A stretch of 50,585 nucleotides of DNA from positions 1-50,585 of the forward strand of contig JAFTST010000022.1 in assembly GCA_017467165.1 (NCBI GenBank). Reading direction: 5' to 3'. Position numbers and translations under genes: made by a program. Shown piece after piece: positions 27,125 through 34,662 of this stretch (the first letter of the stretch is position 1; each line of letters opens with the position of its first letter). Below the pieces are notes generated by a model. That model worked only from the letters and a program-made list of their open reading frames with translations. It did not search any database and was not told the DNA's origin. Source of the DNA: Clostridia bacterium. GTDB taxonomy: Bacteria; Bacillota; Clostridia; Oscillospirales; CAG-272.

Positions 27125-27218
27125 AATCCACTGTTATTTGACTTGTTACAGAGCGCTCGGAGCGGTGAGAGGACTTGGAGATTAAAACTCCAGAGCCTAC
27201 CCGCAATATATAATTTGA

Positions 27219-27256
27219 AAAGGAGAGATACGCCTCGTATCTCTCCTTTGGTTTTA
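27219..27256. terminator. Bidirectional terminator after gdhA
   Basis: A 14-bp perfect stem (27219-27232 with 27236-27249) with a 3-base loop has AAA on the left and GGTTTT on the right. Confidence 0.8.
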
Positions 27257-27263
27257 GTTGAAT

Positions 27264-28457
27264 TTATTCGCTGGTATAGTTGTCAAAGTATCCTTGGATA
27301 TGCACGATGGGCGTGCCCTTGTCGCCCGAGCCTGTGGTAAGGTCACACAGCGAGCCGATAAGGTCGGTGAGGCGTCTTGGGGTTGTGCCCTCGGATACCA
27401 TCTGTCCGACGAGGTCGCCGTCCTTTTCCTTAATCTTGCCCTTGATAGCCTCCTTGAGTGCCTCGCCCTCGAGGTCAGCGAAATCGTTATCGGCAAGGTA
27501 CTTCAGCTTCAGCTCGTTGGGCGTGCCCTCAAGCCCCTTGGTGTAAGCGGGAGAAACAACGGGGTCGGCGAGCTCCCATATCTTTCCGACAGGGTCCTTG
27601 AACGCTCCGTCGCCGAAGACCATAACCTCGACAAGATGACCCGTACGAACGAGAATCTCATACTGAATATCCTCGACGATAGGCTGGCAGTCGCGGGGGA
27701 AGAGCTTAACCTCATCCTCGGTTGCCTTGTTCGAGCCGAGAAGACCGTACTCGGCGTTGTAGCCGCTGCCGCCTATGGGCGCGGTCAGTATGTCGTCAAG
27801 GCCGTACACCGCCTTCGCTCCCGCCGCCTTAAGAAGTCTTTTCGTTCTTGCTCTGGTATGTATATCACAGGTGAGCACGTTCTTGGTATAGTCGAGAATA
27901 GCTCTCGGGTCGTTGGCGAAGATAACCTCTGCCTCGGCTCCGCACTCCTCGATAAGCGACACGTAGTATTCCACGTAGTCGACGCCTGTGAAGCGGTGCT
28001 TTCCGTAACCGAAGAGCTCTCGGTAGGTCTTGAGGTCGAGCACGTCCTTGTATGGGTCAACTCCCTTCTCGTCGAGCATATCGAGCGAGATAAGATGGTT
28101 TCCAACCTCGTCCGAGGGGTAGGAGAGCATCAGCACAACCTTCTTCGCTCCCTTGGCTATTCCGCGCAGGCATATAGCGAAGCGGTTTCTCGAGAGAATA
28201 GGGAAGATAACTCCGACGTCCTCTCCGCCGAGCTTCGCCCTGACGTCCTCAGCGATATCGTCAACCGTAGCGTAGTTGCCCTGCGCGCGAGCGACGACAG
28301 CCTCAGTCATAGCGACAATATCCCTGTCACGAATCTCGTAGCCCTCCTCCTTAGCGGCAAGGAGCACCGAGCTTGTAACTATTTCTACAATATCGTCACC
28401 CCTTCTGATGATGGGGGCGCGGATTCCGCGCGAAACTGTACCTACCATGCGGCTCAT
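27264..28457 (-). CDS. CofE-like (F420-0:glutamate ligase family) protein
   Basis: A 397-residue protein. ATG 28457 is chosen because GGAGG lies 7 bases upstream. The N-terminal half shows the F420 ligase (CofE) family pattern: GTVSRGIRAPIIRRGDDIVE, AMTEAVVARAQGNY, FPILSRNRFAICLRGIAKGAK. The C-terminal region (GSGYNAEYGLLGSN, EILVRTGHLVEVMVFGDGAFKDP) is conserved in clostridial versions. CofE adds glutamates to coenzyme F420, but these bacteria are not known to make F420, and no F420 gene is nearby. An amide-forming ligase on another acceptor is likely. Monocistronic. Confidence 0.75.
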   Translation of the reverse strand: MSRMVGTVSRGIRAPIIRRGDDIVEIVTSSVLLAAKEEGYEIRDRDIVAMTEAVVARAQGNYATVDDIAEDVRAKLGGEDVGVIFPILSRNRFAICLRGIAKGAKKVVLMLSYPSDEVGNHLISLDMLDEKGVDPYKDVLDLKTYRELFGYGKHRFTGVDYVEYYVSLIEECGAEAEVIFANDPRAILDYTKNVLTCDIHTRARTKRLLKAAGAKAVYGLDDILTAPIGGSGYNAEYGLLGSNKATEDEVKLFPRDCQPIVEDIQYEILVRTGHLVEVMVFGDGAFKDPVGKIWELADPVVSPAYTKGLEGTPNELKLKYLADNDFADLEGEALKEAIKGKIKEKDGDLVGQMVSEGTTPRRLTDLIGSLCDLTTGSGDKGTPIVHIQGYFDNYTSE

Positions 28458-28494
28458 AGCATTTCCTCCCGAAGCCAAATATTTTTTACACTCC

Positions 28495-28523
28495 AATATA
28501 CCACATTTTCGCCCGCTTGTAAA
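28495..28523 (-). promoter_or_regulatory. Promoter of CofE-like gene
   Basis: On the minus strand: TTTACA (28523-28518), 17-bp spacer, TATATT (28500-28495). Confidence 0.65.
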
Positions 28524-28620
28524 TAGATATTTTAAAAAAATGTGTGCGGCGCGAGGAGAATTTTTAGCGTTATTCTATATCCCGAGCCTTTTGAAAAAAA
28601 TGCTCCAAGCGAAATAATAC

Positions 28621-28649
28621 TTGCATATCCGGGAAAAATCTGTTAAAGT
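28621..28649 (+). promoter_or_regulatory. Weak promoter of DUF362 gene
   Basis: TTGCAT (28621-28626), 17-bp spacer, TAAAGT (28644-28649). Confidence 0.45.
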
Positions 28650-28681
28650 AGAATTAAAAAAAGAAGGATAGGTAAAAAAGT

Positions 28682-29545
28682 ATGAAGTCCAAGGTGTATT
28701 TCACGAAAAAAATAACTCCCGAGGCGGTAGTGGAGCTATACAAGCTGTTAGGAGTCGAGCTTGAGGGGCCCGTCGCTGTTAAGGTACACTCGGGCGAGGT
28801 CGGAAATCAGAATTTTATCCGTCCTGCCTTCTGGCGGCCCGTGGTAGAGCTTGTCGGCGGCACAGTCGTCGAGTGCAACACCGCCTACGAGGGCTCGAGG
28901 GACACCACCGAGCGCCATAGAAAAACCTTCACCGAGCACGGCTGGGTGCCTATGTATGACGTCGACCTGCTCGATGCCGAGGGGCCCGACCTTGAGCTTG
29001 ACGTCCCCGAGGGCAGACGAATAAGGAAAAACTACGTCGGACAGGGAATTACCAAATATAAGTCCGCCCTTATCCTCTCGCACTTCAAGGGACACCCTAT
29101 GGGCGGATATGGCGGAGCGATAAAGCAGCTCTCTATCGGCTTCGCCTCCTCCTTCGGCAAGAAATATATACACGGAGTAGGCGACGTGACTAACTTCTGG
29201 GAGTCCGACCACGATAGCTTTCTTATGTCTATGGCGGATGCGGCGAGCTCGGTTGTAGATTTCTTCGAAGGCAGAATAGTCTATATCAACGTTATGGCTA
29301 ACCTGTCTGTCGACTGCGACTGCTGCTCTGTGGCGGAGGACCCCTGTATGTCGGATATAGGCATTCTCGCCTCGCTTGACCCCGTTGCCATTGACAGAGC
29401 CTGCCTCGACCTCGTATATGCCTCCTCCGACAGAGGAAGGGACACTCTCCTCGAGAGAATAACCGGCCGAAACGGAGAGCTCACCCCAAGGGCGGCATCA
29501 GAGCTAGGCATAGGCTCGCTCGAATATGACCTGATAACCGTCTGA
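28682..29545 (+). CDS. DUF362 domain protein
   Basis: A 287-residue DUF362 protein: VAVKVHSGEVGNQNFIRPAFW near the start, SALILSHFKGHPMGGYGGAIKQL (about 122-145), and CDCCSVAEDPCMSDIGILASLDPVA (about 212-236). The last segment clusters four Cys and is probably an iron-sulfur or other metal site. The ferredoxin domain often fused to DUF362 is absent. AAGGATAGG precedes the ATG. Monocistronic; molecular function unknown. Confidence 0.82.
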   Translation: MKSKVYFTKKITPEAVVELYKLLGVELEGPVAVKVHSGEVGNQNFIRPAFWRPVVELVGGTVVECNTAYEGSRDTTERHRKTFTEHGWVPMYDVDLLDAEGPDLELDVPEGRRIRKNYVGQGITKYKSALILSHFKGHPMGGYGGAIKQLSIGFASSFGKKYIHGVGDVTNFWESDHDSFLMSMADAASSVVDFFEGRIVYINVMANLSVDCDCCSVAEDPCMSDIGILASLDPVAIDRACLDLVYASSDRGRDTLLERITGRNGELTPRAASELGIGSLEYDLITV

Positions 29546-29584
29546 CAGAATAACCGCACCCCGTGTCGAATAAAATGCCCATCT

Positions 29585-29621
29585 CCCCGCGCAGCTTTTC
29601 TGCCGCGGGGAATCTTTTTTT
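29585..29621 (+). terminator. Terminator of DUF362 gene
   Basis: CCCCGCGCAG (29585-29594) pairs with CTGCCGCGGGG (29600-29610) with a one-base bulge, followed by a run of T. Between here and 29706 there is only AT-rich sequence. Confidence 0.75.
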
Positions 29622-29705
29622 CTTGTCTTTTGAAATTAAAGCGTGCCTAATCTCACTCCCCGCTCGCTAAAGCCGGAGAAAAAAGAACAAAAATCTCACA
29701 CTCTA

Positions 29706-29734
29706 TTGAAAAGCCGGAAAAAATGTGCTAAAAT
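29706..29734 (+). promoter_or_regulatory. Promoter of sugar ABC operon
   Basis: TTGAAA (29706-29711), 17-bp spacer, TAAAAT (29729-29734), with TG before the -10. Confidence 0.6.
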
Positions 29735-29772
29735 ATTACACATAATAATACGTGACAGGGAAAGGAGATAAT

Positions 29773-30663
29773 ATGGAGAAAAACAGTCGGAAGGCGTGGC
29801 TGTATCTGTTGCCCGCGATACTGTTCCTGGGTGTATTTATGGTCTATCCCCTGATAGACGTTTTTATCTATTCCTTTGAGGAGGGGTATAACTTCGCCTC
29901 GGGAGAATATCAGGGCGTTGGCTTTTTCAACTACGAGTACGTCTTAAAGGACCCCTACTTCTTAAGAGCGCTCAAAAACACCTTTATCCTCGTTCTGATA
30001 ACCGTGCCGCTTTCCACCGCGCTGGCGCTGGTCATCTCTCTTGGTCTTGCTTCTATAAAGGCTCTGAGAAAGCTCTTTCAGACCGTGTATTTTCTGCCCT
30101 ACGTCACTAACACGCTCGCTGTCGGAATGGTCTTCATGATAATGTTCGACAAGACTGCGTACACCGACGGACTTATGAATACTATTCTCGGTGTCTTCGG
30201 TATGACTCCCGTGGATTTCATCGACGGACCGTACGCGGCGAAAATGCTCGTGCTCTCGCTATATACAATCTGGGTGGTCTTGCCCTTCAAGATACTTATT
30301 CTGACTACCGCTCTCGCGTCGGTGAAGAAGGATTACTACGACGCCGCCAGAGTCGACGGAACGACAAGGGGCAGAATGTTCACCCGCATCACCCTGCCTA
30401 TGATAGCTCCTATGATATTTTATCTCGTTATAACGGGATTTATCGGAGCCTTCAAGGCGTATAGCGACGCTGTCGCCCTCTTCGGCACAGACCTCAATTC
30501 GCAGGAGATGAATACCGTCGTCGGCTACGTCTACGATATGCTCTACGGAGAGGGCGGAGGCTATCCGTCCTACGCCGCCGCCGCGGCGATAATTCTGTTT
30601 CTTATCGTCCTCACCATAACCTGCGTTAACCTTCTGGTCTCCCGCCAGAAAATCAGATATTAA
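29773..30663 (+). CDS. Sugar ABC transporter permease (MalF/UgpA-like)
   Basis: A 296-residue inner-membrane permease of the CUT1 carbohydrate family, with six helices. The EAA loop YYDAARVDGTTRGRMFTRITLP (about 192-214, shown in part) is the ATPase docking site. ATG 29773 is chosen because AAAGGAG lies 5 bases upstream, rather than the GTG at 29752. First gene of a three-gene operon (permease, permease, binding protein). No ATPase gene is present, so a shared MsmX-type ATPase encoded elsewhere is expected. Confidence 0.92.
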   Translation: MEKNSRKAWLYLLPAILFLGVFMVYPLIDVFIYSFEEGYNFASGEYQGVGFFNYEYVLKDPYFLRALKNTFILVLITVPLSTALALVISLGLASIKALRKLFQTVYFLPYVTNTLAVGMVFMIMFDKTAYTDGLMNTILGVFGMTPVDFIDGPYAAKMLVLSLYTIWVVLPFKILILTTALASVKKDYYDAARVDGTTRGRMFTRITLPMIAPMIFYLVITGFIGAFKAYSDAVALFGTDLNSQEMNTVVGYVYDMLYGEGGGYPSYAAAAAIILFLIVLTITCVNLLVSRQKIRY

Positions 30664-30674
30664 GGGGGGCGTGT

Positions 30675-31550
30675 ATGAAAATCAATAAGGATTATTCTAA
30701 GGTAGCTAAGGACAGTATTGTAAATAAAAGGTTACTTTCCATTCTTATCTATACTCTGCTTGGAATATGGGCGCTCATCGTTCTTTTTCCGTTCTATTGG
30801 ATGCTGATAACCTCCTTCAAGACCTACGCGTCCTACAACTCCGAGTTCATACCCAGCCTCATAGTTAAAAATCCAACTATATCCAACTTTGTGACAGCCT
30901 TCACGGGCGTGCCGCTCGGCAGATATTTCCTTAATACCTTCATCTTCACCGTTATAACCACGGCGCTTATGATGGTCGTTATCGTGCCCGCCGCCTTCGC
31001 ATTTTCAAGGCTCAACTTCAGGGGAAAGAACCTTCTTTTCACTCTGTTTCTGTCGCTGATGATGATACCCACCGAGCTTGTGGTTATCACTAACTTCGTC
31101 ACCATAACCAACCTTGGCTTGAGAAATACCTTCACAGGACTTATTCTTCCGTCGGTCACCTCGGTGTTCTATATCTATCTTCTGAAGGAGAACTTCGCCT
31201 CTATCCCCGACGAGCTGTACTACGCCGCCAAGGTTGACGGCACGCGCGACTTCAAGTATATGACGAGGGTTATGCTCCCTATCTGCAAGCCCACCGTCGT
31301 GACTATAATCATTCTTAAGGTCATCGAGTGCTGGAATTCCTTCGTCTGGCCGAGGCTCATCACCGACGACGAGGCGTACTACCTCGTGTCCAACGGTATT
31401 CAGCAGATAAGGGAAAGCGGCTTCGGCAGAGAGAACATTCCCGCTATGATGGCGGCAGTCGTCGCGGTTTCGCTTCCGCTTATAATTCTGTTCCTCCTTT
31501 TCAAGGACAAGATTATGGAGGGCGTATCGAGAGGAGGTACGAAGGGATGA
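30675..31550 (+). CDS. Sugar ABC transporter permease (MalG/UgpE-like)
   Basis: A 291-residue partner permease with six helices and the EAA loop YYAAKVDGTRDFKYMTRVMLP (about 182-203, in part). It starts 11 bp after the first permease, with GGGGGG-like purines upstream. The binding-protein gene overlaps its stop by 4 bp (ATGA). With the preceding gene it forms the membrane channel. Confidence 0.92.
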   Translation: MKINKDYSKVAKDSIVNKRLLSILIYTLLGIWALIVLFPFYWMLITSFKTYASYNSEFIPSLIVKNPTISNFVTAFTGVPLGRYFLNTFIFTVITTALMMVVIVPAAFAFSRLNFRGKNLLFTLFLSLMMIPTELVVITNFVTITNLGLRNTFTGLILPSVTSVFYIYLLKENFASIPDELYYAAKVDGTRDFKYMTRVMLPICKPTVVTIIILKVIECWNSFVWPRLITDDEAYYLVSNGIQQIRESGFGRENIPAMMAAVVAVSLPLIILFLLFKDKIMEGVSRGGTKG

Positions 31551-33145
31551 AAAAAATATCACTTCTTCTTGTTTTCACGCTTCTTTTCGCTCTCACGCTC
31601 CCCGCGCTGACCGCCTGCCACGGCGCGATAGGCTACGCGGGCTTCGCTATTCCCGAGGATTTCTCGCCCGACGAGGACTATGAGATAACCTTCTGGGCGA
31701 AGAACGACAACAATGAAACACAGCAGAAAATATACAGGGATACTATCACTAAATTTCAGGAGTACTACCCGAATATCAAGGTCAACCTCGTTCTGTACTC
31801 TGATTACCGCTCGATATACGAGGCGGCTATAACGAATATACAGACGGGCACCACGCCGAACGTCTGTATCAGCTATCCCGACCACGTGGCGACCTATATG
31901 TCCGGAGAGAACGTAGTCGTACCTCTAGACAATCTTATTGCGGACGAAAAATACGGCCTTGGCGGTACTGAAATCCGCTTCGATGCCCCCACCCGTGCGG
32001 AAATGTACGACAAATTTATGGAGGAGGGAAAAATAGGCGCTGAGCAGTATACCATACCCTTCATGCGCTCTACCGAGGCGTGCTACGTCAATCGCGCTAT
32101 GGTGGAGAAGCTGGGCTACACTCTGCCGGAGGTCTTGACCTGGGACTTCGTCTTCGAGGTATCGCGGGCGGCTATGGAGAAAAACGACGACGGCACCTAT
32201 AAGCTCAACGGACAGAAAACCCTCCTTCCTCTTATCTATAAATCCACCGACAATATGATGATACAGATGCTCGCGCAGCTCGGAGCGAACTATTCGACCG
32301 ACTCGGGCGAGGTTCTGATATTCAACGAGGATACCGAGGGAATACTCTACGAGGTGGCAGAGCAGGTGGGCTACAAGGCATTCACCACCTTCGCTATCGA
32401 CGGCTACCCCGGCAACTACTTCAATCAGGGGCAGTGCATCTTCGCTATTGACTCCACAGCGGGAGCTACCTGGATTGGCACGGACGCGCCCCAGCAGGCT
32501 ATCGACAAGGAGCTTATCACCGAGGTCGAAACCGTGGTTATGGAAATACCGCAGTACAACACCGACGAGCCGAAAATGATTTCCCAGGGACCCTCTGTCT
32601 GCCTTTTCAACAAGGAGGACGCGGGCGAGGTTATGGCATCCTGGATTTTCCTGCAGTTCCTTCTGACAGACGAGGTTCAGATACCCTACTCACAGACCGA
32701 GGGCTACGTCCCTGTGACGAAGAAGGCTACCGAGAGCGCGGAATATCAGGATTATCTTTCCAGACGGGGCGAGGATAATAACCTCTACTATTCCGTCAAG
32801 ATTGACGCGGCAAGGCTCACTCTTGACAATATCGAAAACACCTTCATAACCCCCGTCTTCAACGGCTCTGCCAACGTGCGTGCCGCCGCGGGAGATCTTA
32901 TCGAGGAGGTTACGAAGGCGATAAGGAGAAAAAAGAAGGTCGACGAAAAATTCCTCGACAGCCTCTACACCGAGATGAGAAGAAAGCACAAGCTGGACGA
33001 AATCTCGGTCAATATGGGAGGCTCTGTTGACCTCGGGCCGATGCCGAAGGGCTCGGTTGCTCTTATAGTCGGACTTATCTCGGCTTGGGTGCTTATCGGC
33101 GGGTACGTCGGTTACAAGGCACTGTGCGGGAAAAGGCGAAAATAA
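31547..33145 (+). CDS. Sugar-binding lipoprotein with C-terminal membrane helix
   Basis: A 532-residue extracellular solute-binding protein of the MalE/UgpB type. ATG 31547 overlaps the permease stop and has GAGGAGG upstream. A signal peptide ends in ALTAC (Cys24), so it is a lipoprotein. The family core follows: ITFWAKNDNNETQQKIY, YTIPFMRSTEACYVNRAMV, PQYNTDEPKMISQGPSV. Unusually, it ends with a basic segment (about 470-495) and a hydrophobic helix (about 502-525; VALIVGLISAWVLIGGYVG) before KRRK, predicting a second membrane anchor. The ligand is probably an oligosaccharide. Confidence 0.9.
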   Translation: MKKISLLLVFTLLFALTLPALTACHGAIGYAGFAIPEDFSPDEDYEITFWAKNDNNETQQKIYRDTITKFQEYYPNIKVNLVLYSDYRSIYEAAITNIQTGTTPNVCISYPDHVATYMSGENVVVPLDNLIADEKYGLGGTEIRFDAPTRAEMYDKFMEEGKIGAEQYTIPFMRSTEACYVNRAMVEKLGYTLPEVLTWDFVFEVSRAAMEKNDDGTYKLNGQKTLLPLIYKSTDNMMIQMLAQLGANYSTDSGEVLIFNEDTEGILYEVAEQVGYKAFTTFAIDGYPGNYFNQGQCIFAIDSTAGATWIGTDAPQQAIDKELITEVETVVMEIPQYNTDEPKMISQGPSVCLFNKEDAGEVMASWIFLQFLLTDEVQIPYSQTEGYVPVTKKATESAEYQDYLSRRGEDNNLYYSVKIDAARLTLDNIENTFITPVFNGSANVRAAAGDLIEEVTKAIRRKKKVDEKFLDSLYTEMRRKHKLDEISVNMGGSVDLGPMPKGSVALIVGLISAWVLIGGYVGYKALCGKRRK

Positions 33146-33154
33146 AATTTTCTA

Positions 33155-33182
33155 TTGATTTATTTCATAAATTGTGTATAAT
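33155..33182 (+). promoter_or_regulatory. Promoter of duplicated-domain lipoprotein
   Basis: TTGATT (33155-33160), 16-bp spacer, TATAAT (33177-33182), only 10 bp after the binding-protein stop. Confidence 0.65.
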
Positions 33183-33227
33183 ATAAGTGTACACAACAAA
33201 TTCACCCCCGAACACAAGGAGAAAAAA

Positions 33228-34592
33228 ATGAAAAAGCTTTTGATTTTAGCTCTTATGGCTTGTATTTGTCTGACACTTGCGGCGTGCGGCAACAAGGATA
33301 ATCCCCCCGCCTGCGAGCATATCGACGAGAACTTTGACGGCGTGTGCGACAAGGAAGGCTGCGGCGAGGCAGTCGAGGTAGACGTGCTCACTCACGCTGA
33401 ATATATGGAAAAAGAGATTGACGATCTCGTAGTTATAGAGTCCTACGTCCAGGGCAAGCAGTCCTGGTATGAGGACAAGGCTACTCTCTATCTCCAGAGC
33501 CCCGACGGCGCCTACTTCGTCTTTGAGGCGGCTGTTTCCGAGGCACAGTACGCCGAGCTTGAGGTTGGTACGAAGGTTCGTGTGTATGGCTATAAGGCTG
33601 AATGGGACGGAGAGATTGAGATAGTTGACGCGAAGCTCCACGTGCTCGAGGGCGATACCTTCGTAGCTGAGCCCGCAGACCTCACAGCACTTCTTGGCAC
33701 AGACGAGCTTGCCGCTCACCAGAACGAGCTTGGCGCCTTCGTTGGCCTTACCGTCAAGGAAATTGCATATAAGAACGGTGAGCCCGGCGACGATATCTAC
33801 GTTACCTTCACTCTTGGCGAGAAGGATTACAGCTTCTGCGTTGAGAGATATCTCACAGACCCCGACAGCGAGGTATATACAACCGTTGGTACTCTTGAGG
33901 CAGGCGACGTTGTCTACGTTGAGGGCTTCGTCTATTGGTACAACGGAGTTAACACTCATATCACCAGGATAGTTAAGATGCTCACCAACGAGGAGTATGA
34001 TGCCGCACAGATTGATGACGCTGTCTGCGTCAAGTCCTACGTCCAGGGCAAGCAGTCCTGGTGGGATAACAAGGCTACCCTCTATCTTCAGAGCCCCGAC
34101 GGCGCGTACTTCGTGTACGAGCTTGCCTGCACTGAGGCTCAGTATGCGGAGCTTACCGTAGGTACTGCGGTAGTTATCTCGGGCTACAAGGCAGAGTGGG
34201 GCGGAGAGGTTGAGATAGTTGACGGCGAGATTCTCGCTATCGACAAGGATGATACATACGTAGCAGAGGCGGTCGACCTCACCGCGCTTCTTGGCACAGA
34301 CGAGCTTATCGCTCACCAGAACGAGCTTGCTAAATTCCTCGGTCTCACCGTCAAGGAAATTACATATAAGAACGGCGAGCCCGGCGACGATATCTACGTT
34401 ACTCTCACTCTTGGCGAGGGCGAGTACAGCTTCTGCGTTGAGAGATATCTCACAGACCCCAACAGCGAGGTTTATCACGCCTTTACCGAGGGTCTTATTG
34501 AGGTTGGCGACGTTGTCAACGTTGAAGGCTTCGTGTATTGGTACAACGGAGTGAATACTCACATCACCGCTATTGAGTCAGCGGCTAACTGA
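33228..34592 (+). CDS. Lipoprotein with duplicated OB-fold-like modules
   Basis: A 454-residue lipoprotein (TLAAC, Cys20). A short Cys-rich module, CEHIDENFDGVCDKEGC (about 28-44), is followed by two tandem copies of a module of about 200 residues (about 51-250 and 251-450). Each contains SYVQGKQSWxxxKATLYLQS, GYKAEW, DLTALLGTDEL, KNGEPGDDIYVT and EGFVYWYNGVNTHIT. Each copy looks like two OB-type beta barrels, as in secreted nuclease-associated or DUF5689-like domains. ATG 33228 has AAGGAG 6 bases upstream. Function unknown; surface location is clear. The internal duplication is recent, judging from near-identical blocks. Confidence 0.78.
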   Translation: MKKLLILALMACICLTLAACGNKDNPPACEHIDENFDGVCDKEGCGEAVEVDVLTHAEYMEKEIDDLVVIESYVQGKQSWYEDKATLYLQSPDGAYFVFEAAVSEAQYAELEVGTKVRVYGYKAEWDGEIEIVDAKLHVLEGDTFVAEPADLTALLGTDELAAHQNELGAFVGLTVKEIAYKNGEPGDDIYVTFTLGEKDYSFCVERYLTDPDSEVYTTVGTLEAGDVVYVEGFVYWYNGVNTHITRIVKMLTNEEYDAAQIDDAVCVKSYVQGKQSWWDNKATLYLQSPDGAYFVYELACTEAQYAELTVGTAVVISGYKAEWGGEVEIVDGEILAIDKDDTYVAEAVDLTALLGTDELIAHQNELAKFLGLTVKEITYKNGEPGDDIYVTLTLGEGEYSFCVERYLTDPNSEVYHAFTEGLIEVGDVVNVEGFVYWYNGVNTHITAIESAAN

Positions 34593-34604
34593 TTTTGTTT
34601 TGAT

Positions 34605-34639
34605 AGCACAGGGCGAAAACATACTCGTCCTGTGCTTTT
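34605..34639 (+). terminator. Terminator after the OB-like lipoprotein
   Basis: A stem of about 14 bp starts AGCACAGG (34605-34612) and closes with CCTGTGCT (34629-34636), followed by TTT. Some read-through may supply the next gene, which has no clear promoter of its own. Confidence 0.7.
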
Positions 34640-34662
34640 AAGTACATATAAAGGGACAAAAA

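Noticed and set aside
27125..27218. T-box or small RNA gene between gdhA and its terminator
   Set aside because: There is no T-box sequence and no promoter with a suitable -10; only a small TGGAG/CTCCA hairpin.
27258..28526. 422-codon plus-strand frame opposite the CofE-like gene
   Set aside because: The minus-strand frame has family motifs, GGAGG and a promoter; the plus-strand frame has none.
33246..34562. Minus-strand frame opposite the duplicated lipoprotein
   Set aside because: It merely mirrors the internal duplication of the plus-strand gene; no start signals.
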